Assembly: GCA_032209605.1 (NCBI GenBank)
Contig: JASFXZ010000014.1
Coordinates: 1,446,912-1,510,911, forward strand
Direction: 5' to 3'
Origin: Mactromeris polynyma
Lineage: Eukaryota; Mollusca; Bivalvia; Venerida; Mactridae
DNA: 64,000 bases
Both the position numbers and the translations under genes were made by a program. How positions within the stretch are numbered: the stretch's first letter is position 1; each line of letters starts with the position of its first letter. A model generated the notes under the pieces. That model did not search any database. It was given only the letters and a program-made list of their open reading frames with translations, and was not told the DNA's origin. Shown one piece after another: positions 13,701-23,900 of the stretch.

Positions 13701-14960
13701 TTGATTTAGTCAGACGTTATATCATTGATTCAGTCAGACGTTATATCATTGATTCAGTCAGACATTAGATCATTGATTCAGTCATACAATATATCATTAA
13801 TTCAGTCAGACATTATATCATTTATTCAGTCAGACGTTATATCATTTATTCAGTCAGGCATTATATCATTAATTCAGTCATACATTATATCATTGATTCA
13901 GTCATACATTATATCATTGATTCAGTCAGATGTTATATCAATGATTCAGTCAGACGATATATTATTGATTCAGTCAGACGTTATATCATTAATTAAGTCA
14001 GACGATATATTATTGATTCAGTCAGACGTTATATCATTAATTAAGTCAGACATTATATGTTTCCAATTGATCTCATGAAGATCACTTAAAAGATTTTGAA
14101 TTTAAAACATGAACACCAAGATCTTATACCTTTCTAATAATAGAGAAGAATTATGAAAACTATATTGAAAAGTTTACAATTATTAATTTAATTTAAATAT
14201 AATTGAAACAAAAGTTTTTTAAATCTGACTATTATAAGGTGCACACTACTTGTTCTGAAAAATATTTTTAACTGTGTTTGTTGAAGGCTGGTATTTGGTT
14301 GATATTAACTGATACTAACTGATATTTTAAGTAAAAAATGTTCCTGTACAAACAAATGCTCAAAACAGTAGAAGAAATTATTATTCTATTAAACATGAGT
14401 AAAATAAAGTGGTAACATTATATATCAAAATAAATAAGTGAATGTGTTTATATTGGTGATCAACCTGTTAAAATGCCAATTTGCTAAAAGTATATGGTAA
14501 AATGGTAAATGGTGAGTAACCTATCACAATCCTTATTTAAAGAAATAATAAGGCATTGTCCTTTAGAAAAAACAATGATATTACAACTTTTTTACAAAAC
14601 TAACTTAGTTTATTTTCTACCAAAAAGTTTTCCACACACATACTCAAGTTAATTCATGATATATTAAATCAAGTATGTTTGTTGCAAACTTTTCTGAAGG
14701 AAATAAACTTAAGTTTTGTAATAAGTATTCAATAATTTCAATAATAATGAATATTTGATCCTTTACCACAAACAACTTTTAACTTAAGACTTGAAGAAAA
14801 TGTCTTTGTTACATTTACCAAAAGGATATAATTATATATACAGATATTCTATATTGCAGAATATTAAGTGGTCTGAATCTTATAATCGTTTTCAGTTTCA
14901 TATACGAAAGGAACTTATAATGTAGTCATAAGAAACCAAATATTTATCACTAGATTATAC
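10712..14960 (-). other. Intron of the Ginger transposase gene
   Basis: The donor is GCATGCAG|GTATAATC at 14961/14960 and the acceptor TTTTTCAG|GTAAATAC at 10712/10711. Splicing joins one base of exon 1 (G) to two of exon 2 (GT) and rebuilds the residues M-H-A-G-K-Y-S-G-G-H of the integrase zinc finger, which is strong evidence for the junction. Most of the intron is a 24-bp minisatellite (10790-14060). The remaining 900 bp (14060-14960) are AT-rich and show no reading frame or element. Confidence 0.85.
10790..14060 (+). repeat. 24-bp minisatellite, about 136 units
   Basis: The unit is close to ATTGATTCAGTCAGACGTTA plus TATC, with point variants at a few fixed positions (gacg/gaca/tacg/taca; ttgatt/ttaatt/tttatt). 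Because 24 is a multiple of three, long open frames reading LIQSDVIS repeats arise; they have no start context or non-repeat portion and are not genes. Variant blocks recur, for example a block starting 'cattgattcagtcaagcgtt' at 11275, 11995 and 12859 (720 and 864 bp apart, 30 and 36 units), showing segmental amplification of groups of units. Confidence 0.95.
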
Positions 14961-15210
14961 CTGCATGCATGTTCTTCAGAACTGATGCAACTTCATTTTT
15001 CCTCAAAAGACGTCGCTTGTCCTTCATCAAGAAACCTTCTTTGACTTGAAGAACTTTACATTTGGAACGAATCTTCTTTTTCTCGTCTTTCTTTGTTGTT
15101 GGACATTTCAGTGAAGCTATACGTTTTGAATAATTCTTTGTACTTAAGAAGTACAAAAGCTCATCATAGCATCCGTCTTCCATTTTGAACTTTGACAATA
15201 ATTGAAACAT
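14961..15210 (-). CDS. Ginger transposase exon 1 (N-terminus and start of zinc finger)
   Basis: The exon encodes 83 residues plus one base. It starts at an ATG (MFQLLSKFKMEDGCYDELLY), with a second in-frame Met ten residues in that could also serve. The pattern DELLYFLSTKNYSKR, a lysine-rich stretch, then VLQVKEGFLMKDKRRLLRKNEVASVLKNMHAG, is the usual lead-in to the integrase zinc finger in Ginger1, KRBA2 and GIN proteins. The final His belongs to the HHCC motif completed in exon 2. A standard donor follows. Confidence 0.8.
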
Positions 15211-16070
15211 TGTCTACCTTTTATGCTGTATAGGTTTTTAATTCACTTGCCAATAATTAGAATAGGGGCCAATATACTGTTTTATTGACACTTACCAATA
15301 CAATAGGGGTCTAGTGTCATCACTAGACCCTTACCTCCCATCCCCCCAAAAAAGTGCAGCTATCAAAACACATAAGGGTCATACAGTTAGAGCCCATTGT
15401 TTCATTCACACGTATGGTGTGAATGAAACAATAGATTTATTTTACAGTGAGAATAAAACAATGGACTCCAAATTATGACCCTCATGTGTTTTTATAGCTG
15501 TTTATTTTTGAAATTTTATATATACTGGACTTTTCTTGACCTTAGAAAAATCAAGCTTTCAAAATATGATTTCACAATTATTATGACATGTTGACATGCT
15601 CTACTCAAATGAATATAAGAAATTATATTCAAGTTCAAATGACAAACTTTATCATCACCTGTAGATTTCCTCAAATTTTATAACATGTAGTTTCTTAGTT
15701 CTGTATTCAACTTGTTAATTTGTTAAAATTCAAGACTAGATCTATTACGACATAAATACAATATTATAATGTATATTGTACATATATAGACAACAAAGAG
15801 GCTGAAAGGGAAGAATGGGCTTGACCAACTTTGTTACTTCTTTTGATAAAGCTGTTATTATTATTATATTCACAACTAATAAAACATATTTATGTATTTA
15901 GAACAAAACAGAATTGCCACAAGGTGACAAATAACAAAACAACATCAACGCCTTGTCACAGAAACCAGGTTTTATGGCAGTAAAACAATCTGTATCGACG
16001 AGATACATTCCATTTAGTTTTCAAATAAGCTACCTATACAGCAAATGTCATCAGAAAATCTGACAAGTCA
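15211..16070 (-). promoter_or_regulatory. 5' flank of the transposase gene with perfect hairpins
   Basis: This lies between the repeat arm and the first ATG, so the transposase promoter should be here. I cannot place a TATA box with confidence. Two striking foldbacks are present: GGGTCTAGTG-tcat-CACTAGACCC at 15307-15330, and a larger palindrome at 15357-15500 described separately. The rest is AT-rich without a reading frame. Confidence 0.4.
15357..15500. repeat. 144-bp nested palindrome upstream of the transposase
   Basis: The outer arms are CAGCTATCAAAACACATAAG and its near-complement ending in ATAGCTG. The inner hairpin ATTGTTTCATTCACAC-gtat-GGTGTGAATGAAACAAT lies at about 15397-15433. 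It could be a small foldback MITE inserted in the element, or a structured leader for the transposase transcript. Confidence 0.6.
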
Positions 16071-16089
16071 ATTTCTTACCCCTTCAATA

Positions 16090-18130
16090 AGCCATACACA
16101 TGTCAGGGGGGGGGGGGGAGAATCTGACTAGTCAATTTCTTCCCTCCCCCAATAAGTCATTCAACAAGTCAGGGGGAAAGAACTGACTAGTCAATCTCTT
16201 CCCCCCTCAGATAAGTCATTCACAAGTCAGGGGGGAAAGAACTGACTAGTCAATTTCTTCCCCCCTCCGATAAGTCATTCACAAGTCAGGTGGGAAAGAA
16301 CTGACTAGTCGATTTCTTCCCCCCTCCGATAGGTCATTCACAAGTCAGGGGGGAAATAACTGACTAGTCAATTTCTTCCCCCCTCCGATAGGTCATTCAC
16401 AAGTCAGGGGGGAAAGAACTGACTAGTCAATTTCTTCCCCCCTCAGATAGGTCATTCACAAGTTAGGGGGGAAATAACTGACTAGTCAATTTCTTCCCCC
16501 CTCCAATAAGTCAATCACAAGATAGGGTGGAAAGAACTGACTAGTCAATTTCTTCCCCCCCCCCCCTCAGATAAGTCATTCACAAGTCAGGGGGGAAAGA
16601 ACTGACTAGTCAATTTCTTCCCCCCTCAGATAGGTCATTCACAAGTTAGGGGGGAAATAACTGACTAGTCAATTTCTTCCCCCCTCCAATAAGTCAATCA
16701 CAAGATAGGGTGGAAAGAACTGACTAGTCAATTTCTTCCCCCCCCCCCTCAGATAAGTCATTCACAAGTCAGGGGGGAAAGAACTGACTAGTCAATTTCT
16801 TCCTCCCTCAGATAAGTCAATCACAAGTCAGGGGGGAAAGAACTGACTAGTCAATTTCTTCCTCCCTCCGATAGGTCATTCACAAGTCAGGGGGAAAGAA
16901 CTGACTAGTCAATTTCTTCCCCCCTCCAATAAGTCAATCACAAGATAGGGGGGAAAGAACTGACTAGTCAATTTCTTCCCCCCTCAGATAAGTCATTCAC
17001 AAGTCAGGTGGGAAAGAACTGACTAGTCAATTTCTTCCCCCCTCCGATAGGTCATTCACAAGTCAGGGGGGAAAGAACTGACTAGTCAATTTCTTCCCCC
17101 CTCAGATAAGTCATTCACAAGTCAGGTGGAAAAGAACTGACTAGTCAATTTCTTCCCCCCCTCAGATAGGTCATTCACAAGTTAGGGGGGAAATAACTGA
17201 CTAGTCAATTTCTTTCCCTCTCAGATAAGTCATTCACAAGTTAGGGGGGGAAAGAACTGACTAGTCAATTTCTTTCCCTCTCCGATAAGTCATTCACAAG
17301 TTAGGGGGGAAAGAACTGACTAGTCAATTTCTTCCCCCCTCCAATAAGTCAATCACAAGATAGGGTGGAAAGAACTGACTAGTCAATTTCTTCCCCCCTC
17401 AGATAGGTCATTCACAAGTCAGGGGGAAAGAACTGACTAGTCAATTTCTTTCACTCTCCGATAAGTCATTCACAAGTTAGGGGGGAAAGAACTGACTAGT
17501 CAATTTCTTCCCCCTTCCAATAAGTCAATCACAAGATAGGGGGGAAAGAACTGACTAGTCAATTGCTTCCCCTCTCCGATTCTTACTACAAGTCAGGGGG
17601 GAAGAACTGACTAGTCAATTTCTTCCCCCCTAAGATAAATCATTTACAAGTTGGGGGAAAAAACTGACCAATTTTTCCTCCCCCCCCCCTTCCGATAAAT
17701 CATTTACAAGTTGCGGGGGGGATAACTGACTAGATTTTTTTTCATAACCACAAAGCATTAAATATAAGGGCAGAAAAAATTGACAAGGGGGGAAAAATTG
17801 ACTAGTCATTTTTTCCCCCATCACAAACCATGAATTATTGTGTCTAGAATTTTTTTCCTAACCACAAAACATTAAATATAAGGGCAGAAAAAATTGTCTA
17901 GGGGGAAAAAAATTGACTAGTCAATTTTTCCCCCATCACAAACCATGAATTAGTGTGTCTAGAATATTTTTCCTAACCACAAAACATTAGATATAAGGGC
18001 AGAAAAAATTGTCATCACAAAACATGAATTATTAGGGGGGAAAAAACTGACTAGGGGGGGAAAAAACTGACTAGTCAATTTTTTCCCCGGGGGAAAAATC
18101 TGACTAGTCAGTTTCTTCCCCGGGGAAAAA
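16090..18130 (-). repeat. Right subterminal hairpin-repeat arm of the Ginger element
   Basis: About 26 tandem units of about 59-60 bp run to about 17640, then a diverged stretch with longer units leads to the terminal TTTTCCCCGGGG palindromes. Each unit contains the perfect 10-bp palindrome TGACTAGTCA, a C-run, the spacer gataagtcattcacaagtca and a G-run. Read on the opposite strand it is the same family as the left arm. Open frames at 17630-17824 and 17959-18282 are repeat artefacts. Confidence 0.9.
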
Positions 18131-18160
18131 ACTGACTGGGGGAAAAACTGGGCTGTTACA

Positions 18161-18164
18161 CCGG
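18161..18164. repeat. CCGG at the junction of two elements
   Basis: CCGG follows the GTTACA terminus of the Ginger element and directly precedes the repeat body of the neighbouring element (TCCAGTTCTTCCC). It serves as the right copy of the 4-bp duplication. Confidence 0.7.
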
Positions 18165-19742
18165 TCCAGTTCTTCCCAGGGGAACTTCTGGACTGGTCCA
18201 GTTCTTCCCCGGGGAAGATCTGGACTAGTCCAGTTCTTCCCCACCCAGTCCATTTCTTCCCCCCTAGAAAATAATTTTTCACACTGGAAATTATCTAATT
18301 TTTCATGTTAGGGTGGGGAAGTTCTAGACTGGTCCTGTTCTTCCCCCCTAGTAAAATATTTTATTTTCAACTTTCTGCTAGTCTATTTCTTCTCCCCTAG
18401 TTAAATACTTTATTTGTGTCAAGGTGGGGAAGTTCTGGACTAGAGTTTTTTTATTTGTTTGCGCTTTATGGTGGGGAAGTTCTGGACTAGTCCAGTTCTT
18501 CTCCCCTTGGAAATTGTTTTATTTTTTTGCGCTTTAGGGTGGGTAAGTTCTGGACTAGTCTAGTTCTTCTCCCCTTGTAAAATATTATTATTTTTGTCTT
18601 AGGGTGGGGAAGTTCTGGACTAGTCCAGTTCTTCTCCCCTTGGAAATTGTTTTATTTTTTCGTTTTAGGGTGGGGAAGTTCTGGACTAGTCCAGTTTTTC
18701 TCCCCTTGTAAAATATTATTATTTTTGAATTAGGGTGGGGAAGTTCTGGACTAGTCCAGTTCTTCTCCCCTTGGAAATTATTTCATTTTTTCGTCTTAGG
18801 GTGGGGAAGTTCTTGACTAGTCCAGTTCTTTTCCTCTTGTAAAATATTATTCTTTTTGTCTTAGGTGGGGAAGTTCTGGACTAGTTCAGTCCTTCTCCCC
18901 TAGGATTTTAATGCCCCCACTCTGAATGGGGGTGGGGGCATATAGATTTGCCCTTGTTCGTCTGTCCAGAACTTCTCAGAAGAAAAAATAAATATTTAGA
19001 AGAACTGGACTAGTCCAGAACTTCCCCACACTGACACAAATAATAAAGTATTTAACTAGGTCAGGACAGAATAAGACCAGCTGAAAGTTGAAAAAATAAA
19101 ATAATTTCCTCGGGGGGAAGAACTGGACCGGTCCAGAACTTCCCCACCCTAACATGAAAAATAAGAACATTTTCAAGGTTAAAAAGTTGAAAATAAAATA
19201 ATTTCCTAGGGGGGAAGAACTGGACTAGTCCAGAACTTCCCCACCCTCAGAAGAAAAAATAAAATATTTTACTAGGGGAGAAGAACTGGACTAGTCCAGA
19301 ACTTCCCCACCCTGACACAAATAATAAAGTATTTAACTAGGAGGACAGAATTAGACCAGCTGAAAGTTGAAAAAATAAAATAATTTCCTAGGGGGGAAGA
19401 ACTGGACCGGTCAAGAACTTCCCCACCCTAACATGAAAAATAAGAACATTTTCAATGTTAAAAAGTTGAAAATAAAATAATTTCCTAGGGGGGAAGAACT
19501 GGGCCGGTCCAGAACTTCCCCACCCTCACACGAAAATTTTGATAATTTCCAGGGCGTGAAAGTTGAAAATAAAATAATTTCCTAGTGGGGAAGAACTGGA
19601 CCGGTCCAGAACTTCCCCGGGGAAGAAACAGACTGGGTGGGGAAGAACTGGACTAGTCCAAAACCTCCCCGGGGAAGAACTGGACCGGTCCAGAACTTCC
19701 CCGGGGAAGAACTGGACTGGGGGGAAGAACTGGCCTGTTACA
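18165..19742. mobile_element. Non-coding Ginger-related foldback element, 1.6 kb
   Basis: The element is built of two inverted arrays (about 18165-18905 and 18965-19742) around a short unique centre with GGGGGTGGGGGCATATAG. The units carry CCAGTTCTTC, C-runs and G-runs and a palindromic core GGACTAGTCC or GGACCGGTCC. The right end is GGCCTGTTACA followed by CCGG, the same terminus and tetramer as the 12-kb element. The expected left terminus is not in place: after CCGG the sequence starts at TCCAGTTC. Either this end has lost about nine bases, or the Ginger element inserted into it (TGTA precedes CCGG at 5919-5922). No reading frame is present, so it would depend on a transposase supplied elsewhere. 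Confidence 0.7.
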
Positions 19743-19745
19743 CCG

Positions 19746-20130
19746 GGTTCAAGCCTTATAATGATGAAAATTTATGATGAAAATGAAAACACCTGGTTTG
19801 CACTGTTGGTGGAGCGCAGGTTCAAGCATTGTTATGATGAAATGTATGATAAAAATGATAACACTTGGTTAGCACTGTTGGTGGAGCGCAGGATTCAAGC
19901 ATTGTTATGATGAAAAATTATAATGAAAATGAGAACACCTGGTTTGCACTGTTGGTGGAGCGCAGGTTCAAGCCTTATAATGATGAAATGTATGATAAAA
20001 ATGATAACACTTGGTTAGCACTGTTGGTGGAGCGCAGGATTCAAGCATTGTTATGATGAAAAATTATAATGAAAATGAGAACACCTGGTTAGCACTGTTG
20101 GTGGAGCGAAGGGTTCAAGCCTTTTTATCA
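19746..20130 (+). repeat. 73-bp tandem repeat, about five units
   Basis: The unit contains TGTTGGTGGAGCGCAGGTTC, AAGCATTGTTATGATGAA and AACACTTGGTT. Neighbouring units alternate between two variants (ggttcaagccttataatgatg and ggattcaagcattgttatgat). The open frame at 19865-20056 is a product of the repeat. The array begins at the right edge of the foldback element, which may have inserted into it. Confidence 0.85.
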
Positions 20131-20913
20131 TGATGAAAATTAGAACACTTGGTTAGCTCAGTAAGTGTAGTGTTCAATTGGAGTGCCAGTGTTCAATTCA
20201 GCCATTTTGATATGCAAATAAGGCACTGGTTGCTGCACTTGAAATCATTACATGAACAATGCTGTAAGAGTTGCGTGAAGCGTATATATATTGTATGGTC
20301 ACCGCTATTTAAAGGACCAACCCCTTTCTAACTTATTGGTACCTTCTACTTGAGATCATACACCGGGGATTTGTCCGTCTCTCGAATCAGTCATCCCAGA
20401 GTGCACGTTTAAGATTACGTACAATACCGTATCTTCCCTTTTAATGGCAGTTTTGATCACTGTATGTGCGTCAATTGTGACATATTCCACCGTTACTATT
20501 TAGCTTACTCAATTCGGTGAAATCCGATAAGATACGGAAACGCCCGAAGTTACGTACGATATAATCTCACCAGATGGCGAAAATTGATTTTCCCAAGTTG
20601 GATTAAAGAACAACAACCAATATCTTAGAATGTACGCATTCATTATTTATACGCATGATTCTTTATGCTAATTATTTTATCGCTTTAAGTTCATCCACGG
20701 TATTGAATACTTTTACACCATAATACTTCCGTATACAACTGGTATGGGAGTGACTTCACGATGGACAGGTCGATTGAAATTGATGCATGCGGTTAAACGT
20801 TGTCGATAAAAATATAAAATGCAATATTAAGACTGTACGACAAAAAGGGCGCTACATTCACAGACCCAATTTATTTAAGGGTCAAAATAAGGACTATTGT
20901 GTGTGCATGGATA
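20131..20913 (+). promoter_or_regulatory. Upstream region and possible promoter of eys
   Basis: Unique sequence upstream of the predicted eys start. TATAAAAT at 20813-20820, about 100 bp before the ATG, is a candidate TATA element. GGATTA at 20600-20605 matches the core site of K50 homeodomain factors (Otx/Crx type) used in photoreceptor genes, but a six-base match is weak. A 'tatttaaaggaccaac' stretch near 20307 belongs to an interspersed repeat also seen near 1300. No minus-strand ATP13A1 exon was found here. Confidence 0.35.
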
Positions 20914-20959
20914 ATGTTTATTTTTCAATTTGTGATTTTCGTGTTTTCCTTTATACAAG
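20914..20959 (+). CDS. EYS: eys exon 1: signal peptide
   Basis: The exon codes for MFIFQFVIFVFSFIQ and one extra base before GTAAG. It is strongly hydrophobic and short, as expected for a signal peptide whose cleavage falls near the splice junction, just before VECLNGDC. The start was chosen because it gives a signal sequence, has A at -3 and joins in frame to the first EGF. An upstream ATG at 20907, seven bases earlier, is out of frame. Confidence 0.7.
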
Positions 20960-23900
20960 GTAAGATTGTTTGGATTTAGTTCAAACTTATGTTTTACATT
21001 GATTTTGAAACAAGTTCTTACAACTTATACTAAATTTCGTCGGCTTAATTCCAGAGGGACGTAAGTCATTTTTTGGCAATATAGAGTGTTTGGTATCGTT
21101 TTGTTCGTCTCTGTGAGCTCTAAATGATGGAGAGATTTGTTACCCTGTAGAACTGTTCTAAATATACTACACTCCAATTCCACAAGGACGTAAAAGTTAT
21201 TGACTCTTCAATCATTAAACGTTCATTTCTCAAAACTAATACTTCAGTGTAGAATTAAGGCGACGTAATATCACTCTCAATGACTGCTCCCAGGCTACCA
21301 ACCAGTACTCGCTATGAATGTTTTACATAATTGATAAGGAATGATAGATAATATCCTTGACGATATATTTTTTTTAATTCGATGCATTTGACAAATTTTG
21401 CAAGAAATAAGACATTCAACACCCGTCTTGTGGAAACCAAAAACAAATATGTCGTTACTGAAGATTACTGATTCATTCATTACATGAATGTGACTACTGA
21501 CTAAACCCACGTTTTGTGTCAGGACGGACCGACCGTAATGTAAGAAAGTGAGAATGATCTACAATGTATGCTTAATGTATTGGCTGAATGGTACAATGTT
21601 GTCTACGTTCGTTGATGTTCTAAAAAGTAAATTGCTTATCCCCCCTCCCCGTATATTGGTAGATCTGCATATGGGTGCTGCTATGTGTCCATAAGTGACT
21701 TCATTTCAAGAAAACGCATCATGAGGTGTCACTACTTGCAAGAAGGAAACACTATTTACTGTATATAGTCACTTCGTTTTCACATTGCCATTTTGGGGAA
21801 ATATTGCTCACTGACGGTACATGGAGACGTCACATATGAGTTACGTACAAGAACGTCGGTCCCTATTAATGGTCCTAAATCTTCATATCTCGTTATGAAA
21901 TCTGTCTCTCTCATTTGTCAATTTATGGTTAGCAATACCACGGATCTCACTATTATAAGATATGTGGCAATACCAAGTTTGGTGGAATATTTATACTTAG
22001 CTTTGAGTATATTTTGTTATTTCATTCCGCCCAATATTTACTGTTTTAAGTGGCTGTTAGGCCATTCCAAATTCTATCTACGTTTTAGCGTCAGTTACTT
22101 TTTTCAAAACCTATCTATATAGTGCGGTTTTATTAACCGCGAACGTTTGAATACATTATCTGGTCCATTACATTTCGAAATAGGTGTATTGAAAAGTTCG
22201 TGTTTGTCAGTAAGCTTGTGGTAGAAAACGCCGCGTTTCTGTGTTGATAGAAAAGTAATCCAAACGGCAGGTATAGCTTTACGCACGAGAGTATTTCCTT
22301 ACCTGGCATGGGTCGGTCCTGAAAGTTCATATACCTGTTCGCGGTCAACCTAACAGCACTATATCCGGCAGGAAACACAAAGTGTCGATAAAACAATATG
22401 ACAGAGTCACTCCGTGATGTTCTATTTTTCCATGATAAATCTGAGGAATAAAGACTGAACGACAAGCCAAGTTATGTATCATTAACTGTATAGATTGTTT
22501 AAACATTTTGCAGTCGAATGTCTGAATGGTGATTGCGCAAGTACACCGTGCAAGAATGAAGCCATTTGCGAGGACACGTTGAACGGTTATCAATGTTTCT
22601 GCAAGGACGGTAAGTAAGACCCCTTTATCACATCACATGACACATACATTCGACTGGTACATTGATTGTCCATACCCTTACCAATACTTAAAATGATCCT
22701 TTATGCTCTGTTAATTGGATCAAACCACACGGGACCAGAAGTTACACTATTTAAAAACCATTATAAGTATTCAACTAAAACACAAGGAATCATGGCTCAT
22801 GTGCAGAATGTTTTAATTTAAGTCAGTACAACTCCTAAAAGAGATTTAAATGTTCAATGTTTATTTGGTTACCTACTAGCGCCAGCCTAGCATATGCTTA
22901 TCAATCATATGATCGTATATTACAGGGTACGCCGGAGAGAACTGTGAAGTAGATTTCAATGACTGTGTCTCACAGCCGTGTAAAAATAACGCTACTTGTA
23001 TTGATGATGTTGCCAGTTACTCTTGTCTCTGCGCTAACGGCTTTACAGGAAACAATTGTCAGGTTTGTAACACACCACATCACAAAACCACACACCACAC
23101 CACAAAACCACACAACACATCACAACACAATAAAACATTTACATCTTAGCGACTCTATTTTTATTCCTTTTTCATTTAGTTCATGTCGAGGAGCAGTTTA
23201 ACTCCATTTTCAGACATGTACGAAGGAACATATTCGGCATTTATACGTTCATTATGCGTATTTGTTGATATTTTCACTGTCTGGAGTACGTGTATTCATG
23301 TTCTTTAATGTCAAATATGAGCATTATACATCTGTAATTGATGTCAAAACATCACGTACTGATATATGTGTGTTTTACAGAAACAATGCCCGCCATTTGT
23401 TTGTATTTACTCATCCAAATGTATTTATAAGGATATACATTATCGTTCGAGAACTAGGTGATAATCTATGTTTTTGATATCATAAACAACAGTAAATCCA
23501 GAGAACGGACATGCAATGTAAACGTTCTGTAGTCTTAACAAAATTTCTAGTAGTAATATGAGATTTTTTTTAAATATTTAAATTATTGAATAAGCCTTCG
23601 TTCGACTTTGTCATTGTCCGCTTTCTACACTAATGGCGGTATTTCTTACTCTCCGCCGTCTGGATTGCCGTGTTGTTGTGTTGTGTCGTGTTCTGTTCTG
23701 TTCTACTTGTTCATACAATGTAAATTATTTCACAGACTAACATCAACGCATGCGAATCAAACCCTTGCACAAAGAATAGTACGTGTATTGATATGGTCAA
23801 TGGTTATGTCTGTCAATGCATGCCGTCATTAAGGGGAGAGAACTGTTCCGACTTACCGTGCGATACAACACCATGTGCGAATGAAGCTATTTGCAGAAAT

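Larger units (their letters stand above)
5927..18160 (-). mobile_element. Ginger1/GIN-type DNA transposon with OTU domain, 12.2 kb
   Basis: The left end reads TGTAACGGTCAGTTTTTTCC and the reverse complement of the right end reads TGTAACAGCCCAGTTTTTCC, so the termini are inverted repeats. CCGG stands directly outside both ends (5923-5926 and 18161-18164), fitting a 4-bp target-site duplication. Both the 5'-TGT start and the 4-bp duplication agree with what is known of Ginger1 elements, DNA transposons whose transposase resembles Gypsy integrase. Inside are two long inverted arrays (about 6.2-7.9 and 16.1-17.7 kb) and one two-exon gene on the minus strand with an intact DD35E catalytic core. 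There is no reverse transcriptase, protease or gag reading frame, so it is not a Gypsy retrotransposon. The open reading frame has no internal stop, so the copy may be young. Confidence 0.85.

Noticed and set aside
10797..14078. Long plus-strand open frames with LIQSDVIS repeats, as a possible repeat protein or antifreeze-like gene
   Set aside because: They are made entirely of the 24-bp minisatellite, whose length is a multiple of three, have no non-repeat part, and lie in a proven intron of the opposite strand.
9042..15210. Gypsy LTR retrotransposon interpretation of the integrase
   Set aside because: There are no LTRs, no gag, protease, reverse transcriptase or RNase H, the gene is spliced, and the element ends in terminal inverted repeats.
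5944..18130. CRISPR-like or regulatory array interpretation of the spaced repeats
   Set aside because: The units are wholly repetitive, without unique spacers, occur as inverted arms of a transposon, and the sequence is eukaryotic.
17630..18282. Minus-strand frames rich in FFP and GKK repeats
   Set aside because: They fall entirely in the hairpin-repeat arm of the transposon.
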